Below, piece after piece: positions 34,040 to 46,505 of a stretch of 64,000 nt of DNA. The notes under the pieces are model-generated. The model was given only the letters and a program-made list of their open reading frames with translations, was not told the DNA's origin and searched no databases. The DNA comes from Vitrella brassicaformis (taxonomy: Eukaryota; Sar; Vitrellaceae), in the NCBI GenBank assembly GCA_001179505.1, contig CDMY01000098.1:127295-191294 (forward strand), in the 5' to 3' direction. Every line of letters begins with the position of its first letter. Positions within the stretch are counted from its first letter, which is position 1. A program made the position numbers and the translations under genes.

Positions 34040-35637
34040 TCATTCGGTCTTGCTGCTGCTGCTGCCGCTGCCCTTCGCTACCATCTTCTCTCTCCTGACC
34101 CGCGAGAGGACGCCCACAAAGCCATAGAGCAGGGTGGCGTTGAAGGCCAGCTGCACCACCGTGCCCATCATGCCGCTGCACCGATGGCCTGTGGGTGGAA
34201 GGAACCACACACACACACTCATCAATCGCAGAGGACAGACAGCCGCACCTGTCTGTCTGTTGGGTCAATCAGAAGACTTGATGACCTACCTGTTGTGTGA
34301 AGCGTCACAGTCACGGCGGCGCACGCGAATGACGTGGCGAACTGGACTATCTGCAGCTGCGTGATATACCTAAACACACACACACACACACACACATTGG
34401 TCCATCCATTCAGCCATCCAGCCGTCTACGAGTGTGTGTGTGTGGGTGTAGGCGCCCCCACCGACCGACCGTTTCCACCATGGGTCGATTCCGACTGACT
34501 TGAGGGCGAAGTAAAGGTACATGACCACATGCACCAAGCAATTGAACACCTGGCCCACAAACTGCATAAACCGGCACACAACACACAAGTGAGCTGAACC
34601 AGACGCACACACACACACACACAGAGGCTCTCTCTCGCTCTGTCTGTGTGTCTGTCTGTGTGTCTGTCTGTCTGTGTGTGTGTGTGTAGTAGTCTGGTTA
34701 CTTACGATGAGTGTGCCGACGGTGTCGATCCACAGCCACACGGCCAAGACGATGCCAGCGTGGTGATAGACATGCAGCAAGTACGACGGGGGACGGCGGC
34801 CCTTCAGCAACTGACACACACACACACAGACAGACAAAGGAGAGAAAGGAACAAGACAAGAATGGCACCATCTCTCTGTCAGTCACACATTCGCCACTGA
34901 GTGGTCTGTCTCTTTGTGACCACAAACTGAGTGACCTGCAGAATGGTGTCGAGAAGCTCCCAGTACTTGGACACATAATACACATACCTTCACATTCACA
35001 CACACACACAGACACGTGTGTGTGTGTGTGGGCAGGGCATGCAACACACAGACACAAAGGCCGAACGAATGGCACTTACACACTTACACCCAGAAATACA
35101 GCGGCCCCCTCGCCGTCGTCCCCTCCACCTCACACACCAGCCACAGCGCACTGCCGTCTGCCGCCACACGCCGCCCCGCCTCACACACGGTGCCCACCAG
35201 CATGATCAGAGAAATGACACTCAGCAACGCATTGTGCACTGCAATGCAACCAGACAGACAATCTGCCTCTGTCTGTGTGTGTGTGTGTGTGTGTTGATGA
35301 CCACACGCGCAGAGCATACCAGCCTGAATGGGGCCAATGTGGGAAGAAAGTCCGGCGGCGGCTCCCTTGCCGCCGTCGGACCTCCGCTGCACACACAGCG
35401 CGTCAAGGGAGAGGACGAGGCCCACATACACACACACACCAACCTGACACACACACAAGACCGACTCTGCACTGCTGTCTGTCTGTCTGTCTGTGTGCGC
35501 ATCTGTCTGTCTGCCTGTGGATGTGATGTGGATGGCGCACCTACCGTCGGTGTGCGGACGTCGCTGAGCGGTGCGTCGCGCCAGTCGAAGGACAATGGAT
35601 CAGACAGCGTCGTCACAAGCGATGCAGCGGCCTCCAT
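34040..35637 (-). CDS. ELO-family very-long-chain fatty acid elongase
   Basis: Eight exons in phase: 35637-35545, 35386-35320, 35238-35088, 34987-34936, 34810-34706, 34561-34470, 34369-34290 and 34188-34040, giving 262 residues, typical of ELO proteins. Signature elements are YVSKYWELLDT, the histidine box HVYHH (residues about 134-138), NCLVHVVMYLYFAL and YITQLQIVQF. Multiple hydrophobic segments span the protein, and the C-terminus is basic (SRVRREKMVAK). The enzyme would condense malonyl-CoA with acyl-CoA in the ER membrane. The second exon could start earlier at an alternative in-phase CAG near 35450; the shorter form is preferred because its intron ends in the usual GTGTGTGCAG. Confidence 0.92.
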
Positions 35638-36093
35638 CTTGCAGCCACGCACCGACACAAAGGCAGACGATGGGCCTTGCAGTGCCCTGTTGGCGAAGAT
35701 CTGCTTCTCTTCAAGCGAGCCTAGGGTGCGAGCTTGTGGTCGCTGTGGTGTGTGGAAAAAAAGTTGAGAACCACACATTCGTAGAGCTCACGGGATACAG
35801 GCGTGACAGGTTCGCCCGGATCTGCCGAACGACCTGTTCGCGACAGCCTTTCCGCGCTTGAGAGACATCTGCGGCCTCGAGGACGGCCACAGAAGCAGCA
35901 CACGCCAGCCGAGGGGCGCATGCACCGCACCGCTCCCCCATTGGCCCGCTGACCGGCCCCCGTTCACCGTCGACGAGCGGCAACTGCATGCGGATGCCGT
36001 AGAGGCGAGTCGACTTCAGTCGAGTGTTTGAAGGAAAGGAGCCTCCGATAGAACCGACTCGTCTGACAACGGATAGAGTGCGTCTCTCTCGTC
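35638..36093. other. Intergenic, divergent region upstream of elongase and eIF4B-like genes
   Basis: No gene is seen. Minus-strand open frames at 35711-35989 look spurious. The stretch is largely free of long microsatellites and should contain the promoters of both flanking divergent genes. Confidence 0.5.
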
Positions 36094-36978
36094 ATGGAGA
36101 AGGAGGACGAGAGAAGGGATGAGCGAAGGGAGGAGAGGCGCGAGGAGAGAGACCGTCATGACGGCGAGGAGTCGTCTGTGGCTGGCGACGGAGAGGGCCG
36201 CAAGGCCTGGGCGGACGTGAGCGACGATGAGGACGTCCTGCCGCACCACCAGCACCACCAGCACCGCGGCGAGAGGGGAACCCCGCAAAGGCGCGACGGT
36301 ATGCATGTCTGTGGGCGAGTCACTGAATCGATGGACACAGCCTGGTCGATCCCTCGTGTGTGCGTGTGGCTTGGTGGCTTGCTTGGTGCAGAGGAGGAGG
36401 ATGAGGGCGAGCGCTATGGCGAGCGAGAGCGTGGCGGTGGCGGCGGAGGTGGGCGTCAGCGTGGTGATCGGCCCTCTCGTCCGGCGGGCAGGGACCGATA
36501 TGACGACTATGACGATAGACGTGAGTCGAGTCGAGTCGAGGGAGTGACATCCACACACACAGACACAGACACGGACACAGACACGGACAGGCGTCAGTCA
36601 CATCATCTGGTGTGTGTGCAGGTGGTGGTGGTGGAGGTGGTGGGTATCGTGACCGCGGCGGCTATGACGACTACGGCAGGGGCGGTCGCGGCCCGCCCCC
36701 GCCGCGCGGCGGGGGACGGGACAGGTACTACGAGAGGGAGAGGTGCCCGCCCATCCCGGAAACCGTAAGCACCACATGTGATCCATCCATCCATCGATCG
36801 ACCGAATGGTTCGTGTGCTGGTTGGTCAGTATAAGGGCCCCTATTGTTTGATGCTGCACAACATTCCCTACGAGGCCATTAGGCGCGACGTGGAAGACTT
36901 CCTCAGACCTTGCAGAGTCAGACAGACAGCACAGCACAGCCAGACAACCCTCCCTCGCTCGCCAACCTTGGCTGTGCA

Positions 36979-37014
<36 letters not shown>

Positions 37015-40000
37015 TGCGTGTGTGTGCGTGTGTGTGCGTGTGTGTGGCTGTGCAGGCGGACCACATAAGGCTGGACCTCGACCCTCGCAATCCTAGCAAG
37101 AATGTCGGCAGATGTGAGCAGCCACACACACACACACACACACGCCACGCGCCTCACCGCTTTATCTATCATATGTCTGTCGCCCACACTCACTCAGGTT
37201 ACGTCGAGTTCGACGACCGTCGCGACTTTGAGGATGTGTGGAAACTCGAAGGAGAGGTGCGGACACACTCACACACAATATGTCTTCAATCACACGCAGG
37301 CACACACTGACTGCCTCCCCTCCATGGGTTTCAGAGGATGCTCGGCCGCGAGATCCGCATCAGCCTGGCCGACGAGATGAAGGGCGCCATCGGCGGCCGG
37401 GGGGCGCCTGGCGGCCGACGCGACGACAGAGACAGACCTGGATACGGCTTCACGCGCAGAAGGCAAGACTGACAAGCCCACACACACAGACAGGCAGCGC
37501 ACAGATCTTTGTGTGCATGTGTGTGTGTGTGTGTGTATGTGCAGCAGCAGGGAGGATGACTATTATCGTGACTCTGACTACCATCGCGGCTATAGCTATG
37601 GCGGTGGTGGTGGCGGTGGCGGTGGCGGTGGGGGCCGCGACAGGTACCCCAACCTCGGGCGCTCGGACAGAGACCGAGACGGTGGCTACAGGGACAGGGA
37701 GAGGGACCGGCGGCCGTCATACGGCCGATACGACGACAGAGATCGGGACAGAGACAGAGGTAAGCAAAGCCATCCATCCATCCATCCCTGGCTCCACCCA
37801 CACCTGGATGGCGTGCATTTCAGGCGACATGACCCCAGCGAGCAGCGTCAGCCACGGCGGGCGGCACGTCCACTCGCCCAGCGAGACCCCCAAGTCGTCG
37901 GCACACGGGGCGACGGCAGCAGGGGAAGACAAGCCCTTCCACCCGGTGCAGCACCTCCACCTCGACAAGCCCAAGGGGCCCATCGACACACCCGCATCGC
38001 TCCCTAGGCAGTGAGTCAGTCACTTCTTCATAAGTGCTGTGCTCGCTCGGCTTAAGAGCTTGATTTGTCATGGTGGCTGGTGGTGTGCATGCTATGCTCA
38101 TCTGAGTCTCTCTCTAACTGTCTGTCTGTGTGTGTCTGTGTGTGTGTGTATTAGGGGCCGCACAGCGTCGATATTCGGCACGGGTAAGCCTCGCGATGAG
38201 AAGGAGATCCAGCAGCGGAAACAGGTGAGGCGTCTAGCAATCTCCCTCCCTCCCCGCCGCCTCATCTCACCACCCCACCACCCCACCATCCATCCATTCA
38301 CTGATTCATTGGCTGCAGGAGGAGAGGGCCAAGGACGACCCGCCCACGCCCGCGTCGGCGTCTGGGTCTGCCTCTGCGTCGGCGGCACACGCCCATGACG
38401 ACCCACATGACCACCACGGTCATGGACACGGACATGGACATGGACATGGACATGGCGGCAGCGAGTTCCATCAGGAGGAATGGGACAAAGGGCAAAGGTA
38501 CGCTTCCCTCCCACCCCTCCACAGGACTCACCCCCGACACGCACTCTCACTTTGCTACTGTGTGTGTCTGGTGTCTGCTGTCTACTGCTCAGGTCACAGG
38601 GCGAGCCCAAGCACACCCACACCCACACGGACAAGGAGGGTGACGACGACGACGACCACCACGACCACCCCCCTGGCCAGCCCACCCCGCCGGCCGTGTC
38701 GGCTACAGCGGCCATCAAGCCCTCAGGGGGCGGGGGCAACTACTGGAAGGACCGAGAGCAGCAGCACCAGCACCAGCAGCATCATGGCGAGACCCTGCCG
38801 TCCGGCTCGCTCATAACGCCTCAGGGGGTGGTGCCCCGCTCACACCCGCCCCCGCCCCCCTCCCGTCCGCCACCGCCTGTCGACGGTCAGTCTGTGTGAG
38901 AGGAGAGAGAGGTCCATCACGGCCAACAGAAGTGACAACACGCCTTCTCTCTCTCTGTGTGGGTGTCTCTGGGTGCAGCAGATGAGTCACCACCCAAGCA
39001 GGAGCAGCAGCCGGCATATCGCATCCTCAAGAGGGAGGACGTCCCTCCCCATCATGCCGCCGACTATGGCGACGACAACCATCAGCATGAGGGCGATCAT
39101 GGTGAGGGCGACAGCGACGGCCTGTTCGACCAGGAGGAGGGCGACGAGTGGACCAAGACCACCAAGACGCCCAAAAACATGAAGTGGCAGGCCAAGCGTG
39201 AGAATGAAGAATAAGAGCATCTGCTAGTGTGTGCAGGGGGTGAGGTGATATGTGTGGGTGTGTGTGTGTCACCGTGTGCGTCAGGTTCGGAAACCGACCT
39301 GTCGCCGACGGACCACGGCAAGATAGCAGAGATTCCTGAGGCTAAAGGTGGGTTTAGGTGCGAGCGACATGGACACGCGGACGCACTCACCACCCGCCAC
39401 AGCCACAGCACCTTTCTCTGTGTGTGGGTCCATGTGCAGCATCGCCCGTCACACCCCCTCCGCTCAGCAGTGGTGGCGGCGGCTCTGTGTGGGGCCGCCC
39501 GGGACCATCATTCGCCGCTGTCGTCAAAGGCGAGTCGGCCACTCCCCCTTCGCCCGCTCCCCCAGCAGCCCCAATCCGTTATATCAACAACACCACCAGC
39601 AGCAGCAGCAGCACCACGAGAGGCCGAGGGCGGGCCAACGGGGCCTTCAACAACACCAGTACCAACAGCAATAATCAGGCCATCCGGCCGCCACCATTGG
39701 GCGGTATCGGAGGTGACCACAAGCCTCCGCTGATTCTGAAGGTGCCGCAGGGGGGCCCCCCGGTGCCCTTCGACGAGGGCGTGCACATGCAGCAGCCGGT
39801 GCCCCCGATGGTGGGAGGGCCGCGGCCGCCGCATATGGAGCATCGTGGCCGTGGGAGGGGTTTGTTGGGGAGGGGGGCGGACGGCATGGAACACCGAGGA
39901 GGGAGAGGGGGCGGCCGCGGTGGAAGGGGGAGAGGAGGTCAGTCAGTCGCGCGCACACACACACACACACACACGCACGACTGATTGATACCTACCAAAG

Positions 40001-41060
40001 ACAGAGACAGAGAGTGAGGGAGACGATGCTCTGTGCCCTTTCAGGTGATTTCTACGGCAACGCCTACGATGAGAACTGGCGGACCGGTGCACCCACACCA
40101 CCCAGAGGTAACCACACATCAGACCAGACGGGCAGGAACCATCCCTCAATGTGTTGTGTTTCTGCAGGCCGTGCTTTCCCACGCGGCGGTCGTGGTGGGC
40201 ACCCTCGCGGCCGCGGCGACTGGGCTGCCGGCCCGACCACACACGACGGTGACGGCATCCTGGGGCCGGGAGGAGGTCACGGGCTCCACGGCCATGACGG
40301 CCCCGGTGACGCGCAGCACGATGGCGACCAGCAGATGGTGGGGTCGCCCACGTACAACCAGTCGTCGCAGAGGACGCCCACTGGCAGGGGAGGCAGAGGG
40401 GGCCGCGGCAGAGGTCAGTAACTAATACACACACAAACCAGACGACAACCAACCAACACACCAGAACCGCACTGCTTGCTGGACTACATGACACTTCGCT
40501 CGCTCAGGTAACCTCGGTTATCGCCCCAAACAGGGCAGCCCCTCGCCCACGTCGTCCCCTCATCCAGCCGACTCGCCCGAGCCGCAGGTGGACGGCCACG
40601 GTGGCCGGGAGGACAACAGCCCGGCTGCCCCTGCTGCTGCCGGTGGTGCTGGAGCTGGGGGGGAGGGTGGTGGTGGTGGTAGTGGCGGTGGTAAGGAGGG
40701 CATTGTGCGTCGTCACGACGAGCTGTCGAGTCAGAGCACCCTGCCGATGGTGGGGTCCATCTCCATCAACGGCAAGGGCAACGAACACCTCACAACCGGT
40801 ACGCTGATCAGAGAGAGAGGGAGAGGGATGGACGGACGGATGGATGGATGGATGACCCCATGTATCTCTTCCTCTGTGCGTGTGTGTGTGTGTGTGTGTG
40901 CAGCGTCTCGCCAGCAGGCCGACAAGGAGGAGGGTGCCGCCAGTAGTAAGGGTGCTGGCGGCGGTGCCCCTGGCAAGAAGGGCTCCTCCAAGGGCAGCAG
41001 CGGCGTCTCCGCCAACAACCCCTTCGCCGCCCTCCAGAACGATGATGACGACGACGACTG
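36094..41060 (+). CDS. eIF4B-like RNA-binding protein, RRM plus DRYG/RGG repeats
   Basis: About 18 exons. The start MEKEDERRDERREERREE is Arg/Glu-rich; then come acidic and Arg/Gly/Tyr-rich segments (GGYRDRGGYDDYGRG). The RRM spans several small exons at about 36828-37440: YCLMLHNIPYEAIRRDVEDF, DHIRLDLDPRN, GYVEFDDRRDFEDVWKLEGE and MLGREIRISLADE. A second DRYG-like region follows at 37545-37760. Near 38156 the motif GRTASIFGTGKPRDEKE matches the conserved 'FG.aKPR(D/E)E' box of eIF4B/eIF4H. The long C-terminal half is low complexity with His, Asp, Pro and RGG tracts (FPRGGRGGHPRGRGD), ending NNPFAALQNDDDDDD at 41060. eIF4B stimulates the eIF4A helicase during translation initiation. The RGG-rich tail is longer than in typical eIF4B. 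Confidence 0.82.
38419..38458 (+). repeat. Coding hexanucleotide repeat (His-Gly)
   Basis: Repeated GGACAT/GGACAC units within the eIF4B-like gene encode alternating His-Gly residues, so length variation would stay in frame. Confidence 0.85.
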
Positions 41061-42262
41061 ACTGACTGCCTGACGAGCGGCATCCGGGCGTCCCGTCTCG
41101 TCTCCCTCTGTCTCTCTGGCTCTCTCTGTGTGTCGTCAGTCCCACACTCATTCGGTAGTCACCTTAGATGTACCATTAGCAAGGGGTGGGTGTGGGTGTG
41201 GGGGTCGGTGTGTGGGTGGGCAGGATGGATGGATGTGATGGCGGCTTTTAAGAGAGGGAGAGAGGGGGATGTGTGGGCGGACGATGGTGGGGGGACGGCG
41301 GTGGGTGAGGTGAGATGGTGGGTGGATTGAAGACACCTGAGTGACACGATGGATGGATGGATGGATGTCGCACTCGCTTCGCTTCTTTTTGTTGACTGCA
41401 TTGTTGAATGTTGTCGCCTCCAGAAGCCCGCCCTCACTCAGTCAGCTGATTGTATCTATATTTATGAGGTAGTGTGTTTGTGGTATGTGTATGGTGTGCT
41501 CTTCCTCTGCTCGAGCGCTCGCTCAGTGGCTGTGCACTGAGCGAACCGCTTGAGATGAGGTTGTGCACCACACGCACACACTACACAGACACACACACAC
41601 ACACACACACAATGGCAATGGAAAACATCGACACACTCGACGGCTCACTGACGGCGATTGATTATTTCATCGCCGTGTTCATTTCTTGGACACCCCACAA
41701 ACCAAACCCACTTGGATGGATGGATGGCTAGATGGCCGGCTGGAGGGATGGTTAACTGAGTGGGTACCGGTCTGGGGCGTGCACGTGTGTGTATGCCTGT
41801 GGTGCGATAGAGGCGACTGGCTCACCTAGTGGCAGGCAGGCACGTTCCCAGTGGCAGGCATTCAGGCAGGCAGGCAGCTTGACGTGACTTAAGTCCCCAT
41901 GCATGTGGATCTCTCTGTGAGCTTACGTGTGTGTGTCTCTCTCTGCCTCTCTGTCTGTCGGTGTGCTGACGAATCAATCCCTGCTGTTTAACCCATGGAC
42001 ACACACACACGCCCTGCACCCTGCACACTGCACTGCCGGCCCCCCAATCCAAGCCGCAGCCCCACACAGACAGACACACCAGGTTGACTGACACGTGAGA
42101 TCATTGATCATCTTTGGGCGGCCAGATCGGATCGGCCTGCCTTTTCAAAAACAGCACTGTGTCGGTCGTTGAGGGGAAAACAAAAACCTTAAAAAAACTC
42201 GGAGTTCTTCTCGGGTGGATGGAAAAGTGCTGCTGTCGGTAGTGGGTGCCGCTGCCCGGCAC
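41061..42262. other. Intergenic between convergent genes
   Basis: No gene is visible. It contains GT-rich and GGAT tracts (41185-41235, 41349-41367, 41715-41735), (AC)n at 41589-41610 and GGCA repeats at 41860-41878. An A-rich stretch at 42146-42200 precedes, on the minus strand, the end of the expansin-like gene and may include its polyadenylation region. Confidence 0.6.
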
Positions 42263-43535
42263 TCACTTCTTGACTGCATTGCACCCCCCCACACACCCAC
42301 GCAGAGAGACAACAAGTACACCAAGTTGGTTGGTGCTATTTCTATGTCTCTCTCTCTCTCTCTCTGTCTCTCTGCACCCACCTTTTTTGTAGCATTTGGG
42401 GCCCTTGCCTTTGGCGCTATAGCAGCACTTGAGCAGCTGCAGACAGACAGACAACAGCAGCACAGACACCAAGCACATCACATGCATATGCGTCTCACCT
42501 CACCCACACTCATCCCCATTCATTGTCACCCATTGTCAATGATCAGTGGTCACTCACTTTGCAGGCGAACTGGCCGGTGCCCTTATTGCCGCAGCGCTTC
42601 TTCTTCTTGACCGGCACGTTCTTGCAGGTGCCTACACACACACACAAACACACACACACAAAACACCGAGAGAGAGACACAAGCCATCCATCCAGCCATC
42701 CATCCATCCACGAACGGTTCGGTGGGAGTCTTTGTGCACCTTTTTTCGGCGGAGCGGTCATGCGCTTGAACTGCACCTTGGGCTTGACGGGGACGGGCTT
42801 GCGGCCCTTGATAATTTTCATCGCGTTGATGATCTTCTTCTCGCCCTGAGAGACACATATAATACACAGACAGACAGGCACACAGAGGGAGGGGGGAAAG
42901 GCTGGCTGGCTCGCTGGCTGCCATCTCTCATCTCTCTCTGTGTGCTGTGTTGTGTTATGTTATGTTATGTGTGTGAGGGTGCTTGCCTTAAGTGATGTGA
43001 TGCGCAGCTTGAGGGGCGGCTTGATGAGGTTCTTGGGCCACTTGCCGGGGATCTGGCTCGTCTTGATCTGACATGCAGGCATACACGCATCGCATGTACG
43101 TGTCTCGCCTGTCCCGTTTGTTTGAGTCTCTCTCTCTCTCTCTCTCTGTGTGGGTGGGTGGGTGGGTGGGTGAGGAGGCGGCGGCGCCTTCCTTGTCCTA
43201 GGCACCTGGAAGAACCCGGCTTTCCATTTGAGGTTGAACCACTTCTTGGCGTTGCGGTGCCAGTACCTGACCGACGGCACACACACATCCACAACATCCA
43301 CACACACATTCAACTCTCTCTCTCTCTCTCGAGTCGCTCGTGTCTCCCCGACTCACTCAGTTTTGATGGCCGGCATGGGCATGTTCCGCGGCTGCACGCC
43401 GATGTAGTGCACGCTAGACGCGTCGTCAAATATGATCTGCACACCCGCCTTGCCGGGGTTGCAATCCTGCGCACGCACAATCGCCCACACCGCACGGAAA
43501 GGCAGTCCGAGCAAAATGGACAAATGGATCTCTGT

Positions 43536-43566
<31 letters not shown>

Positions 43567-44930
43567 GGGGGGNNNNNNNNNNNNNNNNNNNNNNNNNNNN
43601 NNNNNNNNNNNNNNNNNNNNNNNNNNNNNNNNNNNNNNNNNNNNNNNNNNNNNNNNNNNNNNNNNNNNNNNNNNNNNNNNNNNNNNNNNNNNNNNNNNNN
43701 NNNNNNNNNNNNNNNNNNNNNNNNNNNNNNNNNNNNNNNNNNNNNNNNNNNNNNNNNNNNNNNNNNNNNNNNNNNNNNNNNNNNNNNNNNNNNNNNNNNN
43801 NNNNNNNNNNNNNNNNNNNNNNNNNNNNNNNNNNNNNNNNNNNNNNNNNNNNNNNNNNNNNNNNNNNNNNNNGGGGGGGGAGGGCACGCACCACTGCTCT
43901 CCACCAGGTCTTGAAGAGGCCCTTCTGGTTATAGGGCTTCACAGACACGTCCAGCTGGTTCTTGTAGTAGCAGTCAGCACAGCTGACACACACACAGAGA
44001 TGGATTCAGGCTCCATCCATCCAGGCATGGCTCAGCTTAGCTTGGTGTGGCTTACGCATTGTTGACGAAGAGTCTGAGCACTTTGCCTTTGGGCGGGTAC
44101 TCCTTCTTGTTGGGGCCGGGCACGCCGCCCTTGGGATTCGTGTGCGTCGCTATCGCCTGCACACACACATGACATGGATGGATGGGATGGGGTGCATGCC
44201 ATGCCGTGCTGTCACCACACAAACAAAACAACCAAAGGGACACAGGCATGCACCTCACTCAACTCAACTCACCTCGATACACATGCCGCAAGTCTTGCCC
44301 TGGAGTGTCAGCCAACACACACACACACACGGCCGTGGATGAGATGGATTTTGCTGCCGGCAAGCCAAAGCCGAAGCCATGTGCCCGTCTATCCTCTCTC
44401 CCTCTTACGTTGGCGAATGTGTTGCCGCCGACGTTGGGCAGGGCCACGGAGCCCCACACGCCGTTCTTCCCCGAAGGGGGCTGATGAATGAACGGATGGA
44501 CGCAATGCATGCATGCCAGCGAATGACAACGGGGTGGTCTCTTCAAAGCTTTGTCCGGATCTCTCTCTCTCGTGTGCCCTTTGATGCACCGGTGTGTACC
44601 TCAGGGAACATATGACAAGTCCCACGGGCATCTGAACACACGGAGGCATTGAACACAACACACATCCCCCACAGAAAGATGGGCGTTGTCCATCCATCCA
44701 TCCGTCCATCCATACGCACTTTTGGTGAGGGGGTGGTAGTGGCTGATGCTGCCCAGTCTCACCCCCTTGTACAGCGACTTGGCCTTCTGAACGTCCTTCT
44801 GCCCCTCAACTGCCCACACACCACACACCGTCAGCCGAAGCCCTTTCTGCCCTTTTCTCGCCACTCCCATGTGTTATTTCTCACCGAGGGAGCCGATGAA
44901 GGCCACTGTTACCAGGATAGAGAGCCCCAT
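42263..44930 (-). CDS. Expansin-like secreted protein (double-psi beta-barrel)
   Basis: Fourteen exons in phase: 44930-44885, 44809-44720, 44631-44600, 44480-44409, 44299-44273, 44156-44056, 43982-43892, 43466-43357, 43266-43206, 43067-42987, 42845-42740, 42631-42558, 42436-42382 and 42273-42263, giving 318 residues. MGLSILVTVAFIGSL acts as leader or anchor; a longer N-terminus (VDPFTIIKRLLVEGILV) is open upstream but lacks an ATG. The core resembles expansin/RlpA-type barrels: GTCHMFPE, GNTFANGKTCGMCIE, VLRLFVNNACADCYYKNQLD, and FKTWWRAVDCNPG. A second domain (IKTEYWHRNAKKWFNLKWKA) fits the carbohydrate-binding position. The tail is Lys/Cys-rich (CKNVPVKKKKRCGNKG). A role in loosening or binding wall polysaccharide is inferred. 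The intron between exons 7 and 8 contains a 300-N gap; exon 10 ends at a GC donor (AAG/GCAAGC). Confidence 0.75.
43573..43872. other. Assembly gap, 300 N, between poly-G runs
   Basis: Exactly 300 Ns, preceded by (TG)n and about 22 G and followed by G8. It lies within an intron of the expansin-like gene, whose frame joins across it without loss. Confidence 0.95.
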
Positions 44931-44992
44931 GACCAAAATGCCCTCCACGAGGAGCCTCTTGATGATTGTAAACGGATCTACCTTGAGGCGTC
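44931..44992. promoter_or_regulatory. Very short divergent interval (expansin-like / secreted Cys-rich)
   Basis: Only 62 bases separate the chosen start codons of two genes encoding secreted proteins. If both starts are right, the promoters must overlap each other's 5' leaders. The minus-strand frame remains open through most of it, so the expansin-like start may lie further upstream in another exon. Confidence 0.35.
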
Positions 44993-46505
44993 ATGATCTT
45001 TCTTGTTTTCGTCGTCGCGTCGCTCGTGGGAGCATTGGGGACGTCCCTACGCCACATGAGGCTTCAGCAGGAGCCGAATCAGCCGATGACCCATCCTGGG
45101 CCCATGCCGTCTGGTGAGATCTGAAACAGGATCTGAACAAAATGGGAGATCCATCGGTAGATCTGAGTGTGTGGGGATGCGTGTGGTTCAGGAGACCCCA
45201 TGTGCAAGAGCGGCATTGTCAGCAAGGACCTCGCCGTCTGCTGCAGACCTGAATGGTGCGCAGCGCATGAACCTTCCAAAGAAAAAGCTTAAGACGGAGG
45301 AGAGGTCCTTGGGTGTGTTGTGTGTTGTGCTGTTGTGCTGTTGTCGTCGTGCAGCTCCGTTTGCTCTGACTATGAGGACTGCAAGGTCGCAAAGTGACTG
45401 ACCAGCCATGCATCTCGCAATGTGTGTGCTGCACTGCACTGCAGGCGAGCCCCAATGTCCCCGCCCACTGCTGCCCGGCGCTCATCGTCAAAGGTGCGTG
45501 TGTCCGCCTCATGCATGGCTGCGCGAGAATAGCAGGTGGGTGCATGTCGATGCGTGGCTGCAGCTATGGAGTCGTGTGATGCCACGCATCCGCCGTGTGT
45601 CTTGTCGGAGACATTCAAGAGTAAGTGGGGGGGGGGCTGCCTGCCTGCCTGTCTGTCTGTCTGTCTGTTTGTGTGTGTGTGTGTGTGTGTGCATCGCTAT
45701 GTGTGACGTATGCAGCGAGTGGGCAGGAGTTCCCTGTGGGCGTCAACGACACGTCAGCCGAATGCAACTCGGTCGAGAGGAACGGTCAGCGTGTCTGTCG
45801 TCGGCACATTCACATACGTACTGAATGTGTAATGATGGTTGGTTGATGCATTAGAGAACTCTCGTCAGGCTGCCGCTGCCGCAAAGGGAACGGTCGGCCC
45901 CACACCAACCAAACAGAGACATAAGGGATTCTTTCACTTGGATGGTTGCAGGTGTCTGGCAAGGCCATCGGAGCTGCCAACGCCGCCGACGTGAAGACGG
46001 GACTGATCATGCCATAGCTATGTGTCTCACTCTCTCTGTCTATGCAATGCAGGGGCTGACCGACTACGTCATGAAGAACGCGCCGAACAGTGAGCAGTCG
46101 ACAGAGGCACAGGCACACCGAGCCGACGCGCAAATGGCGGTGTGGAGAGAGAGAGAGGGAGGGAGGGAGGGAGAGAGAGAGGGGGATAAGCCAGGTCGCG
46201 AGGGCATTCCTTTGTTGCCTGTTCTGTTTATGCAGGCTGGCGTGGCTGCACAGCAGGCCCTCGACCCCACCAAGACAGCCCAAGACATACAGCCAAACAC
46301 GTACGCAGCCACGCACACACACACACAGAGAGAAAGAGAGAGAGGGACAACATCGATCACTGGAGCATGTGGTGTGGTGTGCGGCAGGGACCATGCCGTG
46401 AGTGCGCGTGATGCGGTGCGGGCCATCGCTGAGGGCATCGCCGCCGCCAAGACGCAGACGTATGACACACAGGCGCCACATGCCCCCAGTGTGTCGCCAG
46501 CATGA
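44993..46505 (+). CDS. Secreted Cys-rich protein with Ala/Gln-rich helical C-terminus
   Basis: About ten small exons join in phase. The start at 44993 gives a clear signal peptide, MIFLVFVVASLVGALGTS, then a Met/Pro-rich segment ending at about 45111. Cys-rich exons follow: 45191-45254 (DPMCKSGIVSKDLAVCCRPE), 45356-45384 (SVCSDYEDCK), 45445-45491 (NVPAHCCPALIVK), 45565-45622 (MESCDATHPPCVLSE) and 45717-45785 (EFPVGVNDTSAECNSVERN). The C-terminal exons (about 45853-45893, 45952-45990, 46054-46139, 46236-46301 and 46389-46505) are Ala-rich and helical (SGKAIGAANAAD, DHAVSARDAVRAIAEGIAAAKT), ending at TGA 46503-46505. No family is recognised. The paired cysteines suggest disulfides in a wall, surface or vacuolar protein. 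It is divergent from the expansin-like gene. Confidence 0.7.

Noticed and set aside
35338-35450. Longer second exon of the elongase using an upstream CAG
   Set aside because: In phase but mostly encodes a VCVYV repeat from (TG)n; the downstream CAG follows the usual GTGTGTG tract. It remains a possible isoform.
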